This document shows positions 63,356 through 64,000 of a DNA stretch of 64,000 nt, piece after piece. A program made the translations under genes and the position numbers. The stretch's first letter is position 1. Each line of letters starts with the position of its first letter. Origin of the DNA: Echria macrotheca (taxonomy: Eukaryota > Ascomycota > Sordariomycetes > Sordariales > Schizotheciaceae). The stretch is from NCBI GenBank assembly GCA_030411725.1, contig MU839833.1, forward strand, positions 1,240,001 to 1,304,000. Reading direction: 5' to 3'. The notes beneath the pieces are model-generated. The model made no database searches and was not told where the DNA came from. It was given only the letters and a program-made list of their open reading frames with translations.

Positions 63356-64000
63356 ATGATGGCGGCTCGTCGATACGAGGCGTCCTCCCAGCAGCTCTTT
63401 GCTAACCTGGGCGCGAGTTGTCTGGGCGACGGAATTCAGTTCATTGCTCCTCGCGATATCCAGAACAACCCCATACCAAGTTCGTGTCATATCTCTGGTT
63501 AGATTGTTTTACGATACTGACTCGAGTAAGACTCATTGACCCAAACCAGAGAGGAAGTTCTTGCAGAACTCCCTGAAGTACGATATTTGGATCGAAAAAA
63601 CATCAACCCGAAACCCGTGCCGGGGACATGCGTGTGGTTTGTGAACCACCCGCTCTTTCGTCAGTGGCGAGAAAGCAAGGAGTCGGGAGTACTCTGGGTT
63701 TCCGCAGACCCTGGATGCGGGAAATCTGTCCTGGCAAGACACCTGGTCGATTCCGTCTTGACAAAGGGCCCGAACCCCCCGACGGTGTGCTACTTCTTCT
63801 TCAAGGACGGCATCCCCGAACAGCAGGATTTGGTGCAGGCTCTGCGATGTATCCTCCACCAGCTCTTCACGCAAGCCCCCCACCTTCTTTCCCAGGAGCT
63901 CATCCGCAGGTTCAAGACTGGCGGGCAAATACTCAAGAAATCGTCCGGCGAGCTCTGGAACATCCTGATGCGCGCTTCGGAGAACGCCAGTGCCGGGGAG
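63356..64000 (+). CDS. NACHT-domain NTPase (fungal NOD-like receptor), 3' partial
   Basis: Exon 63356-63479 and exon 63567 to the window end give 186 residues; the gene continues to the right. The acceptor TTCTTGCAG at 63566 is preferred because it alone keeps the frame into LPEVRYLDRKNINPKPVPGTCVWF. The NACHT start is typical: GTCVWFVNHPLFRQWRE, SGVLWVSADPGCGKSVLAR (P-loop, Lys-Ser), TVCYFFFKD, LRCILHQLF. Only about 70 residues precede the NACHT domain, with no recognised death-fold, HET or lipase-type effector, so either the effector is absent or lies in an upstream exon not recognised here. C-terminal repeats (WD40, ankyrin or TPR) would be outside the window. Fungal NLRs act in heterokaryon incompatibility and non-self response. 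Confidence 0.85.

Noticed and set aside
63057..63359. 100-codon frame just before the NACHT gene as its N-terminal domain
   Set aside because: It is in another frame, ends at the NLR start codon, and no splice path joins the two.
63540..63566. Acceptor at 63548 (AACCAG) for the NACHT intron
   Set aside because: With the 63479 donor it shifts the frame and meets a stop soon after; TTCTTGCAG at 63566 keeps the frame into the conserved block.

Overview
The window is nuclear DNA of a filamentous ascomycete. Evidence: short 50-110 bp introns with GT..AG ends and CTAAC-like branch sites, GC-rich coding sequence that leaves long antisense reading frames, small intergenic spaces, and a gene set (SAT4-type rhodopsin-like protein, GPI-anchored GH17 glucanase, NACHT-type NLR) typical of Pezizomycotina. 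A Sordariomycete, perhaps Sordariales, is my inference and is not proven. I saw no tRNA, rRNA or CRISPR.

Layout. 0-10 kb: 3' part of a SAT4/rhodopsin-like membrane protein (+), RPB5 (-), BFR1 (+), a 3.1 kb gene-poor stretch, and a conserved fungal protein of unknown role with a Cys cluster (-). 11-21 kb: mitochondrial Obg GTPase MTG2 (+), tRNA m5C methyltransferase TRM4/NCL1 (+), tubulin cofactor D (-). 21-29 kb: a propeller/PI-PLC-like fusion (-), a KE4/ZIP7-type zinc transporter (+), a gene-poor stretch, then an arrestin-like protein (+). 31-37 kb: TM9SF/nonaspanin (+), MPPED-like metallophosphoesterase (-), GPI-anchored GH17 glucanase (-). 39-44 kb: full-length ABCC transporter (+). 44-50.3 kb: the longest gene-poor stretch. 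50.3-62.2 kb: coiled-coil protein of unknown function (+), PEX12 (-), small multi-TM protein (+), scavenger decapping enzyme DcpS (+) overlapping tail-to-tail with a GILT-like thiol reductase (-), and a hexokinase-family kinase (+) with an 18-nt microexon. 62.2-64 kb: a compositionally different stretch leading into the 5' part of a NACHT NTPase gene cut by the window end.

Most genes are unrelated housekeeping genes; there is no operon-like cluster or metabolic gene cluster. I did not find a clearly new multi-gene system. The items most worth a second look are a dispersed inverted repeat pair (16.1 and 44.3 kb) that looks like a small non-autonomous element, the propeller/PI-PLC fusion, the 38-bp coding overlap of DcpS and GILT, the microexon that encodes the core of the hexokinase phosphate-1 motif, two stop-free introns of length divisible by three, and the NLR at the right edge. 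All exon models are hand-built from splice motifs, frame continuity and recalled family conservation; no alignment was run.
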